From NCBI GenBank assembly GCA_965237485.1, contig CBDEFQ010000010.1, positions 434,001 to 498,000 on the forward strand: 64,000 nucleotides of DNA, given 5' to 3'. Below, piece by piece: positions 62,578-64,000 of the stretch. The position numbers and the translations under genes are program-made. This stretch comes from JAAELZ01 sp965237485 (GTDB taxonomy: Bacteria > Pseudomonadota > Gammaproteobacteria > Arenicellales > Poriferihabitantaceae). The notes under the pieces are model-generated. The model was not told the origin of the DNA, ran no database searches, and worked only from the letters and a program-made list of their open reading frames with translations. How positions within the stretch are numbered: the first letter of the stretch is position 1; each line of letters starts with the position of its first letter.

Positions 62578-63623
62578 TTACGACTCAGACGCGCATTAAA
62601 GTAATCAATGATGTTAATGAAGCAGTAGACGCAGGTTCAAAGCGTTCAAGTGCTTGTGAGTTGGTTGGCCTTGCCGAGTCTACGCTTAGACGTTGGAAGC
62701 CAAAAGGAGAAGATAGTATCCGCAGTGATCAACGTCCTTTGGTAGAAAAGCCAGTACCTGGCAATAAACTAAGCGAGCAAGAGCAGCAACACATTTTATC
62801 GATATGTAATGAATCGGCATACCATCATTTGCCGCCGTCGCAAATAGTACCGCAGTTGGCTGACAAAGGTATTTATGTGGCCAGCGAGTCTAGCTTTTAT
62901 CGAGTTCTCAAGGCGCATGGGCAATTGAAGCACCGCGGCCGCGCCAAACAAAAGCAGTCCCGAACACCCGATACTCATATAGCACTAAAACCTAATGCTG
63001 TGTGGATGTGGGATATCACCTATTTGGCGACGCGTACTATTGGCAAGCATTATTACCTGTACATGGTAGAAGACCTTTACAGTCGCTATGGCGTTCACTG
63101 GGAAGTACATCCTGTTGAAAGCGGTGAATTAGGTGCGCAGTTGATGTCTCAGGCGGCTCTAAAAGTGGCCAGCTGCGATGGCATGCCCGTCTTACACAGT
63201 GATAATGGCAGCCCAATGAAATCGTTCACAATGAGAGCGAAGTTAGAAGCATTAGGAATAAAGCCCTCTTACTCAAGGCCAAGAGTAAGCAATGACAACG
63301 CTTATATTGAATCCATGTTTAGAACGGTAAAGTATTGCCCTGCGTGGCCTTCTCAAGGCTTCGATAGCTTAGAGGCCGCCCGCCAATGGGTGGGTAAGTT
63401 TATGCAATGGTATAACGAAGAACATCGTCACAGTGCTATACGCTACGTTACACCTGGCCAGCGTTATCGCGGTGAAGATAGTGCCCTATTAGCAAAACGA
63501 GAAGTTGTTTATCAGGAAGCTAAAGCAGCAAAACCTAATCGGTGGTCTGGCCAAACCCGAAATTGGCGGCCTTGTGGTGCGGTTGCGCTGAACCCACAAA
63601 AAGAAGTATTATTGGCTGCGTAG
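62574..63623 (+). CDS. IS-A orfB transposase (copy 5)
   Basis: A full-length rve transposase with one substitution (His for Asn in SAY[H/N]HLPP) against the other copies. The ATGA overlap with orfA is kept. Confidence 0.9.
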   Translation: MITTQTRIKVINDVNEAVDAGSKRSSACELVGLAESTLRRWKPKGEDSIRSDQRPLVEKPVPGNKLSEQEQQHILSICNESAYHHLPPSQIVPQLADKGIYVASESSFYRVLKAHGQLKHRGRAKQKQSRTPDTHIALKPNAVWMWDITYLATRTIGKHYYLYMVEDLYSRYGVHWEVHPVESGELGAQLMSQAALKVASCDGMPVLHSDNGSPMKSFTMRAKLEALGIKPSYSRPRVSNDNAYIESMFRTVKYCPAWPSQGFDSLEAARQWVGKFMQWYNEEHRHSAIRYVTPGQRYRGEDSALLAKREVVYQEAKAAKPNRWSGQTRNWRPCGAVALNPQKEVLLAA

Positions 63624-63635
63624 GAAAATGTGCAA

Positions 63636-64000
63636 CTACCCTGAAAATTGCCGTGAGCGACACCCACCAGTGAAAATATTACCAAGGACAGAATATTTTT
63701 TCTCGAATCTGTCTTTTCCTAACCCTTCAATAATATAGTTAGCATCAATAGACTCTCCTGCATCGTAGCTAGTAGAATATTCATTGACAGTAATGTAAAT
63801 GGTAACTTCATCTGCTCTTTGTTCTTCGTTAAACAGATCAGTATTAACCTGCTGGCTTGTTATATTTTGTTTTTCTAATATTTTTTTCATATTAGTACCA
63901 ACATTTGCACTGACTATGTCTAACCGCTCATCGGCAGGTTGATAAACTGTCTGATTTCCATTAGGTATTGGTAACCATTTGCTAATAACATCAGCATCTT
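63636..64000 (-). CDS. Partial unknown protein, cut by the window edge and by IS-A
   Basis: The minus-strand frame is open from 64000: DADVISKWLPIPNGNQTVYQ, then DIVSANVGTNMKKILEKQNI and ..VTIYITVNEYSTSYDAGESI. The coding match ends at 63653 (GNIFTGGCRS), and the IS-A tip adds RQFSG and a stop. It may continue as the fragment at 61880-62025. No family is recognised; the ..GGC.. could be functional but nothing supports a role. Confidence 0.5.
   Translation of the reverse strand, partial: DADVISKWLPIPNGNQTVYQPADERLDIVSANVGTNMKKILEKQNITSQQVNTDLFNEEQRADEVTIYITVNEYSTSYDAGESIDANYIIEGLGKDRFEKKYSVLGNIFTGGCRSRQFSG

Larger units (their letters stand above)
62026..63652 (+). mobile_element. IS-A copy 5 (1,627 bp)
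   Basis: It has both tips complete and two intact genes. The flanking pentamers (GCTTG and GTGAG) differ, so the original target duplication is absent or altered. Confidence 0.88.

Noticed and set aside
1..64000. tRNA or rRNA genes
   Set aside because: No cloverleaf-like conserved blocks or rRNA segments were recognised on either strand by reading; a covariance-model scan was not possible.

Overview
The window looks like a chromosomal segment of a gammaproteobacterium, probably marine and mid-GC. The housekeeping blocks and their order are gammaproteobacterial: rpoN-hpf-rapZ, leuS-lptE-holA, argS-SPOR protein-hemC-hemD, and a divergent trxA/rhlB pair. I cannot name the genus. The chromosome is heavily loaded with insertion sequences (IS), and several are nested inside each other with readable target-site duplications (TSDs).

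Positions 1-4440 hold the end of a SulP-type transporter. An IS21-family element is inserted at its 3' end; that element itself carries a nested IS5-type element and a 163-bp miniature element (MITE). Positions 4494-12609 are a co-directional housekeeping run: sigma-54, hibernation factor, RapZ, LeuRS, LptE, HolA and DAHP synthase. An IS3-family element, here called IS-B, sits in the last codons of the DAHP synthase gene and carries a nested 1,627-bp IS3-like element, here called IS-A. Positions 15500-19580 are accessory: IS256 debris, a possible defence gene with a TIR/deoxyribosyltransferase-like domain, a Sel1-repeat protein, and four REP-type palindromes, two of which bracket a copied piece of the neighbouring glpD-like gene.

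Positions 19578-37353 are core again: GlpD-like oxidoreductase and LysR regulator, haem synthesis (hemD, hemC) with a long inverted repeat plus MITE between them, argS, trxA, rhlB, an OmpA/BON protein, proA, an isochorismatase-like hydrolase, a fused glycosyltransferase, an NlpD-like protein and a dipeptide epimerase. Positions 37365-45763 are an IS and prophage-remnant zone: a second IS5-type copy that dragged an IS21 end with it, a BrnT/BrnA toxin-antitoxin pair followed by an XRE regulator, phage tail genes with a probable programmed -1 frameshift site, and a three-deep IS nest.

Positions 45793-60621, all on the minus strand, form the most interesting part: a secreted 2,802-residue SpvB/Tc-like RHS-repeat protein in an apparent operon with a collar/tail-fibre-like protein, an F5/8-type lectin-like protein and a lipoprotein. 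Downstream, beyond two IS-A copies, lies a displaced alternative C-terminal module of the same RHS protein with its own small downstream genes. This is the layout expected of a polymorphic toxin with an orphan tip cassette. The window ends in IS256 and IS-A copies that cut further gene fragments.
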